A stretch of DNA of 7,226 nucleotides, taken from NCBI GenBank assembly GCA_022822575.1, contig JAJEBJ010000413.1:1-7226 (forward strand), in the 5' to 3' direction. The position numbers were made by a program, and so were the translations under genes. The DNA comes from Alphaproteobacteria bacterium (GTDB taxonomy: Bacteria > Pseudomonadota > Alphaproteobacteria > SP197). The first letter of the stretch is position 1, and every line of letters starts with the position of its first letter. Below, piece after piece: positions 1-6,235 of this stretch. The notes below the pieces were generated by a model. The model was given only the letters and a program-made list of their open reading frames with translations. It ran no database searches and was not told the DNA's origin.

Positions 1-2
1 CC

Positions 3-1196
3 GCACCCGGGGACGCCCCCGGACGGCGCACCATCATACGCAATCTTGTCGTGCTGTTCGCGGGCAATGCCGTGCTTGGCGCCCAGATGCCCATGCTCAT
101 CATCATGGGAGGTCTCGCCGGGGCCTACGTGGCGCCGGTGCCAAGCCTCGCCACCTTCACCATTTCCCTGCAGATGCTGAGCGCCATGGTGACGGCCACC
201 CCCATTTCCCTGCTCATGGGGCGATTCGGCCGCCGCGCCGGATTTCTCACCGGTGCCGGGTGCGCCATGGCGGGGGGCTGGCTGGGCGCGGTGGCACTCT
301 TCGAGAGGGACTTCATCTACCTCTGTCTCGCCCACGTGTGCTTTGGCGCCATGCAGAGCAGCCTGTGGTACTTCCGCTTCGCCGCCGCCGATGCCGTCCA
401 CGGGCCCTGGAAACCCAAGGCGATCGCCATCATCACCGGTTCGGGCCTGATTGCCGCGCTGCTCGGCCCGGAAATCCTGATCCACACACGGGACTACTTC
501 TTCCCCGTGCCCTTTGCCGGCGCCTATGCGGCCATCGTGATCATCTGCCTTGTCGGATGCCTGCCGGTCCTCTTTCTCGATCTTGCAAAACCTCCACCGC
601 GATCACGGGCAACGGCTCAGCCGCTGGGCCGGATCCTTGGCAGCCCGCCGGTGGTGACCGCCATCATCTGCGCCACCGCCGCCCACGCCATGATGGTGTT
701 CGTGATGACGCCCACCGCCCTCGCGATGGCCGACTGCGGGCTGTCGACCGATCAGTCCGCCGACGTGGTGCGCTGGCACGTCGTCGCCATGTTCGGCCCC
801 AGCTTCTTCACGGGATCGCTGATCGCGCGCTGGGGATCGCGGCGCGTCATTGCCATCGGTCTTGCCCTGCTGGCGGCGGCGGCCCTGGTCGCGTGGTCCG
901 GCGTTGCCCTAGAGAACTTCTATCTTGCCCTTGTCCTGCTCGGGGTCGGCTGGAACTTCGGTTTCATCGGATCGACGAACCTCCTTGCCGAACATGTCCG
1001 GCCGGAGGATCAGTCACGGGTTCAGGGGTTGAACGAGACCCTCATCGCGCTCGGGGCTGCCGTTGCGTCCTTTGGCTCAGGCGCTTTGACCGTGACCCTG
1101 GGCTGGTCGACATTCATCCTCACGTCGATACCGCTCTTCCTCATACCGGCGCTGTGGCTCGCACGAGGTGCGCTTGTCCACCGCCGCGCCGCCTGA
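3..1196 (+). CDS. MFS transporter, 5'-truncated by window edge
   Basis: Major facilitator superfamily permease, an inner-membrane secondary transporter; the substrate cannot be told from sequence. The frame is open from base 3 to the TGA at 1194-1196. A GTG at 51 is the first possible start in the window, but it falls inside the first hydrophobic helix: the codons just before it read TIIRNLV and run straight into VLFAGNAVLGAQ. The true start therefore probably lies left of the window. Counting from GTG-51, about twelve hydrophobic segments are visible. The loop after TM2 carries the MFS motif A remnant GRFGRR (57-62), and the equivalent loop in the second half reads ARWGSRR (259-265). The central loop (about 180-195) is short, basic and proline-rich. 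The segment around 300-332 (WNFGFIGSTN, then VQGLNET) resembles TM10-11 regions of bacterial MFS drug or metabolite permeases. The gene converges on the minus-strand glycosyltransferase with a 3-bp gap. The family call is firm; substrate and start are unknown. Confidence 0.88.
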   Translation, partial: APGDAPGRRTIIRNLVVLFAGNAVLGAQMPMLIIMGGLAGAYVAPVPSLATFTISLQMLSAMVTATPISLLMGRFGRRAGFLTGAGCAMAGGWLGAVALFERDFIYLCLAHVCFGAMQSSLWYFRFAAADAVHGPWKPKAIAIITGSGLIAALLGPEILIHTRDYFFPVPFAGAYAAIVIICLVGCLPVLFLDLAKPPPRSRATAQPLGRILGSPPVVTAIICATAAHAMMVFVMTPTALAMADCGLSTDQSADVVRWHVVAMFGPSFFTGSLIARWGSRRVIAIGLALLAAAALVAWSGVALENFYLALVLLGVGWNFGFIGSTNLLAEHVRPEDQSRVQGLNETLIALGAAVASFGSGALTVTLGWSTFILTSIPLFLIPALWLARGALVHRRAA

Positions 1197-1199
1197 CGG

Positions 1200-2429
1200 T
1201 CAGCCCTGCCGGCGCAGGGCGTGGTGCCGGGACGGGCTCGTGCGGCTTTCGGCGAGGTGCATCCCGACCAGCCGATTGACATTCTCCAGGCCATCGAGAA
1301 GTCCCGGAACCACAATCTGGCCTGGACGGCGCTGCTGCGGGAGTTGGCGAATCGCCGTCGCCATCGCCTCGGCCCGGGCCGAGGCCTCTTCGGTCAGCAT
1401 GGCGACCAGACCGAGTTCGCGGGCGCGGCTGGCCCGGATGATCTGCTCGCGGCGCGGCGCCTGCCTTGGAACGATGAGCGCCGGCTTGTCGAACGAGAGG
1501 ATCTCGCAGAACGTGTTGTAGCCCCCCATGGCCACCACACCCGCCGCCCGCGCCATCAGCGATTCGAGGTGGGTTTCGAAGGTGATGGCCGATACCCGGT
1601 CAAGGCGGTCGACCCTGGCCTGGAAGTCGGTCTTGACCTCGGGCTGCATGAACGGCCCGAACACGACGAGAGCCGGCAGTTCGGGCGCCATGGCGCACTC
1701 GTAGGCCGCCAGGACCCGGTCGACCAGCAGGTCACCATCGCCACCGCCACCCGTGGTGACGAGCACGAAGGGCTCCTCAATGGCGTCGGGCAGCGCCGCT
1801 TCCGGGCTCAACTCGGGCACCGTACGCTTGAGATATCCGGTGTACACAACCTTGCGGCGTACCGAGTCCGGCATCTCGATCTCCGCAAGCGGATCGTGAA
1901 TTTGGGGCAATCCATAGACCCAGATCTCGTCGTAGAGGTCACTGAGCGCCGGCACGGCGTTCTTGCGTTCCCACTCCCGCTTGAGAAGTTCGGGATCATC
2001 CATGACGTCACGCAGACCGAGGACGATCCTGGTGCCGCGCTCCTTCAGCATGTCGATCGTCTCGCGGACCTCGCCGCGCAGTCCGAGAGGCTCCTTGTCG
2101 ACGAGGAAGATGTCGGGATCGAAGATCTCGGCGGTATGCCGCATGATGGAAGCGCGCATGGCCATGGTCTGCTCGATGCCGAGCATCGGATTGAGCGGTG
2201 AGTACTCCCCGTTGCGCAGCTTGATGACACCGGGAACGCGCACGAAGTCCACCCGGGCACGAAAATCGAAACTGCCGATGATGGGAAGACCTGAGAGGAT
2301 GAGCACGGTCAGGTTGTCGACGGCCCCCACCATGGCATGGGCAATGGCCCGGCACCGGCGCAGATGCCCCAGTCCGAAACTGTCATGACTGTAGATGAGG
2401 ACGCGCGGACGTTCCGGCACCTTGCTCAT
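1200..2429 (-). CDS. MurG-like GT-B glycosyltransferase family protein
   Basis: Predicted cytoplasmic or membrane-associated glycosyltransferase of the GT-B fold, 409 residues, similar in layout to MurG/GT28 and the 'predicted glycosyltransferase' group. It would transfer a sugar from a nucleotide-sugar donor; donor and acceptor are unknown. The N-terminal Rossmann half opens with a strand followed by HDSFGLGHLRRC (15-26), the glycine/histidine loop typical of these enzymes. The C-terminal half opens with FVLVTTGGGGDGD (221-233) and contains MGGYNTFCEIL (301-311) followed by KPALIVPR (315-322), the donor-binding signature of MurG-type enzymes. The tail (about 395-409) is basic. ATG at 2429-2427 is chosen because homology starts within ten residues (RPRVLIYSHD). 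The frame stays open far upstream, but that part is antisense to the ABC gene and is not protein-like. The ribosome site is weak (GACGGG about 6 bases before the ATG). The gene is divergent from the ABC cluster, so it could share its control region, and polysaccharide or glycolipid modification is possible. Confidence 0.87.
   Translation of the reverse strand: MSKVPERPRVLIYSHDSFGLGHLRRCRAIAHAMVGAVDNLTVLILSGLPIIGSFDFRARVDFVRVPGVIKLRNGEYSPLNPMLGIEQTMAMRASIMRHTAEIFDPDIFLVDKEPLGLRGEVRETIDMLKERGTRIVLGLRDVMDDPELLKREWERKNAVPALSDLYDEIWVYGLPQIHDPLAEIEMPDSVRRKVVYTGYLKRTVPELSPEAALPDAIEEPFVLVTTGGGGDGDLLVDRVLAAYECAMAPELPALVVFGPFMQPEVKTDFQARVDRLDRVSAITFETHLESLMARAAGVVAMGGYNTFCEILSFDKPALIVPRQAPRREQIIRASRARELGLVAMLTEEASARAEAMATAIRQLPQQRRPGQIVVPGLLDGLENVNRLVGMHLAESRTSPSRHHALRRQG
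1203..1220. terminator. Hairpin at the MFS/glycosyltransferase convergent junction
   Basis: GCCCTGC (1203-1209) and GCAGGGC (1214-1220) form a perfect 7-bp stem with a 4-base loop. It sits 6 bases after the MFS stop codon and overlaps the last codons of the glycosyltransferase. No T-run follows on either strand, so it is not a standard intrinsic terminator. It could slow polymerase or protect the MFS mRNA 3' end, or simply reflect GC-rich coding sequence. Confidence 0.3.
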
Positions 2430-2461
2430 GACACACCCGTCTCTATCCAAAAAACGGCGCG

Positions 2462-2487
2462 CATCCTGCCATACTCGCCATCCTGCC
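2462..2487. repeat. 9-bp direct repeat in the divergent intergenic region
   Basis: CATCCTGCC occurs at 2462-2470 and again at 2479-2487, so the copies start 17 bp apart and are separated by 8 bp. They lie in the 150-bp gap between two divergent genes, about 35 bp upstream of the candidate -35 of the ABC gene and about 35-60 bp upstream of the glycosyltransferase start. Position and arrangement would suit a regulator binding in tandem, but no known operator consensus is recognised and chance is possible. Confidence 0.35.
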
Positions 2488-2521
2488 GTCACCGGATGAA
2501 TGCCGGCACTTTCGGAGAGCT

Positions 2522-2549
2522 TTGATCCGACGCCATGCGAACCTAGTAT
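2522..2549 (+). promoter_or_regulatory. Candidate sigma70-type promoter of the ABC-cNMP-methyltransferase operon
   Basis: TTGATC (2522-2527) matches four of six bases of the -35 consensus, including TTGA. TAGTAT (2544-2549) matches four of six bases of the -10 consensus, with a 16-bp spacer. A start site near 2556 would give a leader of about 24 bases before the ATG at 2580. It is the best-looking -35/-10 pair I found in the 2430-2579 gap, which is locally less GC-rich than the coding DNA around it. No comparably good pair was found for the divergent glycosyltransferase. Confidence 0.4.
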
Positions 2550-2579
2550 CCTCGGGATAAGGATTGCCGGCCGGGACCC

Positions 2580-5258
2580 ATGGAATCCACCGTCTACAAG
2601 TTCATCTTCCGGTATTCGCGCAAGGAGCAGGTGTTCATCCTGCTCTTCACGCTGCTGTCCCTGCCCTTTTATTACGCCTCCCTCGACATTCCCAAGCTCA
2701 TCGTCAACAACGTGCTGGCGGACCCGGACTCCCTTGCTCCCGGCTCGGCCGACCTGCGCGCGATTGTCATCCTCGGCATTCCCATGGGCGAGATGGAGCG
2801 CCTGTGGCTGCTGGCCCTCTACTGCAGTCTCTTCCTGGCGCTCGTGCTCGCCAACGGCGGCTTCAAGTACGTCATCAATGTCTACAAGGGACTTCTCGGT
2901 GAGCGCATGCTGCGACGGCTGCGCTACCAGCTCTACAGCCGGATCCTGCGCTTTCCATCGCCTCACTTCCGGAGGGTGAGCTCCGGCGAACTGATCCCCA
3001 TGGTGACACAGGAAGTCGAGCCTCTCGGCGGCTTCATCGGCGATGCCCTGGCCCTCCCCATGTACCAGGGCGGACTCCTGATCACGGCTCTCTTCTTCAT
3101 CTTCATGCAGGATCCTCTGATGGGCCTGGCCTCGGTGGCGCTCTACCCCATGCAGGGCTGGATCATTCCGAAACTCCAGCGCCAGGTGAATCTGCTTGCC
3201 AAAGAGCGGGTCCGGGAAGTGCGCAAGGTCTCGGAGCGCATCTCGGAAACCGTTCAGGGAGTCGAGGAGTTGCACGCCAACGGTATGGCGCGCTGGGAAG
3301 CGGCCGAGTTCACGGCACGCATGGGGCGGATTTTCGACATCCGCTACCAGATCTACCGCAAGAAGTTCTTCATCAAGTTCCTCAACAACTTCCTGGCGCA
3401 GATCACGCCATTCTTCTTCTACGCCATCGGTGGCTGGTTCGTGATTGATGGCTCGCTCACCCTTGGTGGCCTCGTTGCCGTCCTCGCCGCCTACAAGGAC
3501 CTGCCGCCTCCCTGGAAGGAACTGCTCAACCACTACCAGATCCGCGAGGATGCCAGGATCAAGTACGACCAGGTCGTCATGCAGTTTGCACCAGCCGGCA
3601 TGAGAAGCGATGCCGTCGTCTTCAGCGACCGCGAGGTCATGCCGTTTGAAGGGAGTCTGGCGGCGACCGGCGTGAAGTACATCGAGGACGATGACACACT
3701 CATTGATGGTCTCAATCTCGATATTCCTCTGGACAGCCACGTCGCTGTCACCGGCGATGCGGTGAGCGGCCGGGACAGGATCGCACCGTTGATGGCCCGC
3801 CTCGTTGACACCGGCCAGGGCCGTCTCGCCTACGGCACCGAGGACGCCGGCGATCTTCCGGAAGCCACCCTGGGACGCAGGATCGGCTATGTCGGACCCT
3901 CGACGTCGCTGTTTTCCGCATCGCTGCTCGACAATCTCCTCTACGCACTGCGCCAGACTCCGCAAGTGCCCCGGAGCGTTCCGCAGACTATGGAGAGCGC
4001 GGTTTCCCGTCAGGCGCGGGAGCGCCAGTTGACCGCCAACAGTCCCGATGACATCGAGGATGACTGGGTGAACCTCGGTCTCGCGGGTGTGGACGACCGC
4101 TCCGGACTGATCGATGCGGTGCGTCGCGCCCTGGCCGTCGCCGATTTCGAGGATGACGTCTACCGCATGGGACTGAGACGGCAGCTTGATCCGTCAAGTC
4201 GGCCCCGGGAGGCGGAACGACTCCTCGAGGCGCGGCGCATTCTCGAGGAGCGCCTTCAGTCCGACACCCTCCGAGGCCTGGTCGAGCCCTTTGACCGCGA
4301 CACCTACAACACCAATGCGACGGTCGGCGAGAACCTGCTCTTCGGCACGCCTGTCGGTGACACCTTCGATCTTGATCGCCTGCCGGAGAACGACCACATC
4401 ATGTCTCTCCTTGCCGGGGCGGGCCTGACGGAAGAGTTCCTGGCCATGGGCTGCGAGGTGGCCCGCACCATGGTTGAGCTCTTTGCCGATCTGCCGGTAG
4501 ATCACGAGTTCTTTCCCCAGTTCTCCTTCATTTCACCGGACGACCTTCCCGAGTACCGCACGCTGCTCGCAAAGGTGGAGCGCAGCGGGGAACAGGGACT
4601 CGAGGAAGAGGAACGCCAGCGATTCCTCGCACTTCCCTTCCGTCTCGCTCCTGCACGCCATCGTCTCGGCCTGATCGACGATGCCATGCAGGCCCGGATT
4701 CTCGAGGTGCGTCGCGCCTTTGCCAAGGACCTGCCTGAAGACCTCAGAGACGCCATCTCGTTCTTCGACAGGGCGAAGTACAATTCCGCGCTGTCACTCC
4801 AGGACAACATCCTCTTCGGCAAGCTCGCCTGGGGCATGGCCGGGTCCCAGGCGAAGGTGGGACAGTTGATGGCCGAGGTCATCCGCGACCTTGATCTTCG
4901 CCTGCTGGTGATCGAACTCGGTCTGGAGACCGGGGTCGGTATCGGCGGCGCCCGGCTCACACCTGCACAACGGCAGAAAACGGCCATCGCCCGGGCCGTC
5001 CTCAAGCAGCCGGCCATCATGGTCCTCTCGGAGGCGACGGCCATACTCGACGGGGCCTCCCAGGCCACCGTCATGGACAATCTTCGCGAGGAGTTTCGAG
5101 GCCGGGCGCTCATCTGGGTGCTGCACAGGCCGAGCGACGCGGCCCGGTTCGACCAGGTACTCGTCATGAAGGACGGCAAGCTCGCCGAGAGCGGCGCCTT
5201 CGCGGAACTCATGGACCGCGACGACTCGGTTCTTTCCGGCCTGGTAGCACTTGAGTGA
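2580..5258 (+). CDS. ABC exporter-like membrane protein with degenerate, split nucleotide-binding domain
   Basis: Half-size ABC exporter architecture in 892 residues, against about 580-620 for a usual half-transporter. The membrane domain (about 1-335) shows six hydrophobic segments near 17-36, 74-96, 156-176, 178-197, 268-290 and 293-305, plus exporter-like loops (SGELIPMVTQEVE at 135-147; ERISETVQGVEELHANG at 219-235). The nucleotide-binding domain begins near 360. Walker A reads GDAVSGRD (392-399; usual GxxGxGKS/T), the Q-loop glutamine is replaced by P440, the signature is LTPAQ (793-797; usual LSGGQ), and the Walker B aspartate is S817. E818, D824 of the D-loop and H849 of the H-loop are kept. 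Walker A and the signature are about 400 residues apart, against roughly 100 normally, because of a charged insertion that repeats part of the domain. No GKS/GKT occurs anywhere. A TAG at 2544-2546 closes the frame upstream and the next Met is residue 70, beyond TM1, so the ATG at 2580 is secure. The Shine-Dalgarno is poor (CGGGA, spacing 3). Substrate unknown; it may not hydrolyse ATP. Confidence 0.88.
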   Translation: MESTVYKFIFRYSRKEQVFILLFTLLSLPFYYASLDIPKLIVNNVLADPDSLAPGSADLRAIVILGIPMGEMERLWLLALYCSLFLALVLANGGFKYVINVYKGLLGERMLRRLRYQLYSRILRFPSPHFRRVSSGELIPMVTQEVEPLGGFIGDALALPMYQGGLLITALFFIFMQDPLMGLASVALYPMQGWIIPKLQRQVNLLAKERVREVRKVSERISETVQGVEELHANGMARWEAAEFTARMGRIFDIRYQIYRKKFFIKFLNNFLAQITPFFFYAIGGWFVIDGSLTLGGLVAVLAAYKDLPPPWKELLNHYQIREDARIKYDQVVMQFAPAGMRSDAVVFSDREVMPFEGSLAATGVKYIEDDDTLIDGLNLDIPLDSHVAVTGDAVSGRDRIAPLMARLVDTGQGRLAYGTEDAGDLPEATLGRRIGYVGPSTSLFSASLLDNLLYALRQTPQVPRSVPQTMESAVSRQARERQLTANSPDDIEDDWVNLGLAGVDDRSGLIDAVRRALAVADFEDDVYRMGLRRQLDPSSRPREAERLLEARRILEERLQSDTLRGLVEPFDRDTYNTNATVGENLLFGTPVGDTFDLDRLPENDHIMSLLAGAGLTEEFLAMGCEVARTMVELFADLPVDHEFFPQFSFISPDDLPEYRTLLAKVERSGEQGLEEEERQRFLALPFRLAPARHRLGLIDDAMQARILEVRRAFAKDLPEDLRDAISFFDRAKYNSALSLQDNILFGKLAWGMAGSQAKVGQLMAEVIRDLDLRLLVIELGLETGVGIGGARLTPAQRQKTAIARAVLKQPAIMVLSEATAILDGASQATVMDNLREEFRGRALIWVLHRPSDAARFDQVLVMKDGKLAESGAFAELMDRDDSVLSGLVALE
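4230..4346 (+). repeat. Internal protein repeat in the ABC protein, copy 1 (residues 551-589)
   Basis: Residues 551-589 begin ARRILEERL, continue to FDRDTYNTNATV (571-582) and end in ENLLFG (584-589). They match copy 2 (709-747) in the order RR, L, LR, FDR, YN, N and LFG. The end resembles the strand and helix that follow the Q-loop in ABC domains (pattern NATVxENILFG). The match seems to continue past the box: LTEEFLAMG (616-624) lines up with LRLLVIELG (773-781), the stretch just before the signature. The repeat is at protein level; DNA identity is modest, so the duplication is old. Confidence 0.6.
4704..4820 (+). repeat. Internal protein repeat in the ABC protein, copy 2 (residues 709-747)
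   Basis: Residues 709-747 run from EVRRAFAKDL through FDRAKYNSALSL (729-740) to DNILFG (742-747) and lead directly into the degenerate signature region at 793. A GLID tetrapeptide lies upstream of both copies (509-512 and 697-700), suggesting the duplicated unit is longer than the 39 residues marked. A third, shorter version, DNLLYA (451-456), follows the true Q-loop position. Only this last copy leads into the signature, Walker B and H-loop. Confidence 0.6.
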
Positions 5259-5261
5259 CAT

Positions 5262-5268
5262 GGGAGGA
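5262..5268 (+). promoter_or_regulatory. Ribosome binding site of the cNMP-binding protein
   Basis: GGGAGGA lies 8 bases before the ATG at 5277, in the 18-bp gap after the ABC stop codon. It is the strongest Shine-Dalgarno of the three cluster genes and decides for the ATG at 5277; the nearby ATG at 5270 is in another frame and too close to the site. Confidence 0.75.
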
Positions 5269-5276
5269 CATGGATC

Positions 5277-5735
5277 ATGAGTCTGCAGGAAGAAGTCGAC
5301 CTGTTGCGCACCATCCCGCTGTTTTCGAAGATCGAGCCGAGCCGGCTCAAGCTCCTCGCCTTCACCGCCCAACGCCTGACCTTCGCCCCGGGGGACCTCC
5401 TGTGCCGCCAGGGCGACGAGGGTGATGCCGCCTACATCATCATCACCGGCGATGCCGACGTTCTCGTCGAATCGGAGTCCGGCGCCGTGAAGGTGGCGTC
5501 ACTTGGCCCCAACGACCTCTTGGGAGAGAACGCGATCCTGTGCGACGTGCCGCGCACAGCGACGGTGAAGGCGGTGACGACGGTGGAGACACTGATGATC
5601 TCCAAGGAGCTCTTCTTCCAGCTGGTGAACCAGTTCCCGTCGATCTCGATCGAGATCATGCGCGAACTCGCCCGCCGGGTGGAGAAAACGACGACGATGC
5701 TGCGCGACGCCATGGCCGCACAAGCCGGAACCTGA
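5277..5735 (+). CDS. Stand-alone cyclic nucleotide-binding domain protein
   Basis: A 152-residue cytoplasmic protein made of essentially one cyclic-nucleotide-binding domain of the CRP/PKA-regulatory type. A helical N-terminus (LLRTIPLFSKIEPSRLKLLA, 9-28) leads into the beta-roll, where APGDLLCRQGDEGDAAYIIITG (37-58) is the usual first turn. The phosphate-binding cassette is GENA (83-86) followed by PRTA (92-95); E84 and R93 are the residues that hold the ribose and cyclic phosphate in cAMP-binding relatives, so ligand binding looks intact. After the C helix (about 110-140, ending RRVEKTTTMLRDAM) the protein stops. There is no helix-turn-helix, so it is not a CRP/FNR-type transcription factor, and no kinase, channel or cyclase domain is attached. 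It follows the ABC gene by 18 bp and precedes the methyltransferase by 5 bp. It may act in trans on the ABC protein, but that is inference. The ligand could be cAMP or cGMP. Confidence 0.9.
   Translation: MSLQEEVDLLRTIPLFSKIEPSRLKLLAFTAQRLTFAPGDLLCRQGDEGDAAYIIITGDADVLVESESGAVKVASLGPNDLLGENAILCDVPRTATVKAVTTVETLMISKELFFQLVNQFPSISIEIMRELARRVEKTTTMLRDAMAAQAGT
5523..5561 (+). other. Phosphate-binding cassette of the cNMP domain
   Basis: Residues 83-95, GENAILCDVPRTA. It matches the general cassette G-E-x-A-(x)n-P-R-T/S-A. The acidic residue and arginine needed for cyclic nucleotide contact are both present; T94, in the position commonly serine or threonine, does not clearly separate cAMP from cGMP preference. 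Confidence 0.7.
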
Positions 5736-5740
5736 AAAGC

Positions 5741-6235
5741 GTGAGCCGGCTCGACAGCGCCATCCGTCGCCTCGAGGCCCAGCGTCTGTGCCTCGACGAG
5801 GCCGCCCTTCTTGTCGACGGCCGGCCCGGTCACATCCTCGAAATCGGACTCGGCAACGGCCGCACGTACGACCACCTGCGCGGTCTCTTTCCTGAAAGGG
5901 ATATCTACTGCTTTGACCGCCGGATCGCCGCCCATCCCGATTGCATCCCCGATGAGGGCCACATGTTTCTGGGCGACCTCGCAGACACGCTCCCTCTTGC
6001 CGCGCACCGCCTCGGGCAGGAAGCCGTCCTTGTCCATGCCGACATCGGCTCAGGCGATCGCCAGGCGAGCCTCGATCTCGCCATCTGGCTCGCCGAAGCC
6101 CTGCCGCCACTTCTCGCGGACGGCGCTGTCGTCATTGGAGATCAGCCTTTTCCCAACACCGCCTGGACCACTCTCGACCTCCCCGCAGGCATCGCTGTTG
6201 GCCGCTACCACATGTACCGGGCTGAACCCGTCTGA
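5741..6235 (+). CDS. Small class I SAM-dependent methyltransferase
   Basis: A 164-residue protein with a Rossmann-type SAM-binding core, resembling the family named 'S-adenosyl-L-methionine methyltransferase' (Methyltransf_17), which I associate with rhizobia and relatives. Motif I is HILEIGLGNGRTYDHLR (31-47), with E34 and the G36-x-G38-x-G40 loop. The acidic residue at the end of strand 2 is D59 in YCFDRR, FLGDL (76-80) follows strand 3, and VHADIGSGD (98-106) is the likely motif near the active site. It is short for a class I enzyme and has no obvious separate substrate-recognition domain, so the acceptor cannot be guessed. The frame is open far upstream, but there it overlaps the cNMP gene. 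GTG at 5741 gives the family-like start (M)SRLDSAIRRLEAQR, and is chosen although its ribosome site is weak (GAAAAG). It lies 5 bp after the preceding stop, so translation is probably coupled. Family membership is from memory of the pattern. Confidence 0.82.
   Translation: MSRLDSAIRRLEAQRLCLDEAALLVDGRPGHILEIGLGNGRTYDHLRGLFPERDIYCFDRRIAAHPDCIPDEGHMFLGDLADTLPLAAHRLGQEAVLVHADIGSGDRQASLDLAIWLAEALPPLLADGAVVIGDQPFPNTAWTTLDLPAGIAVGRYHMYRAEPV

Noticed and set aside
260..1279. Alternative plus-strand frame of 339 codons over the MFS gene
   Set aside because: Arginine-, histidine- and proline-rich translation without membrane helices. The overlapping MFS frame has clear helices and motif A.
1221..2201. 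Plus-strand open frame of 326 codons antisense to the glycosyltransferase
   Set aside because: Its translation is a charged shadow with no motif, whereas the minus strand carries clear GT-B donor-site motifs.
2501..2508. Short palindrome TGCCGGCA in the divergent gap
   Set aside because: Eight-base GC-rich palindromes are frequent by chance in this DNA and no second half-site or known consensus accompanies it.
2430..3965. Minus-strand open frame of about 512 codons continuous with the glycosyltransferase and antisense to the ABC gene
   Set aside because: Its translation is low-complexity, rich in H, E, D, R and V, with no recognisable fold, as expected opposite a GC-rich gene. The glycosyltransferase homology begins only at the ATG at 2429.
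4926..4955. Glycine-rich stretch GLETGVGIGG (residues 781-790) as a possible second P-loop
   Set aside because: It has no following K-S/T and fits the normal segment just before an ABC signature motif.
4502..5365. Minus-strand open frame of 287 codons antisense to the ABC 3' end
   Set aside because: Serine- and arginine-rich shadow translation with no motif. The plus strand carries Walker B, D-loop and H-loop features in the same stretch.
5540..5740. N-terminal extension of the methyltransferase frame to ATG 5540
   Set aside because: It would overlap the cNMP gene by almost 200 bp and encodes a D/R/G-rich, unstructured stretch; family-like sequence starts at GTG 5741.
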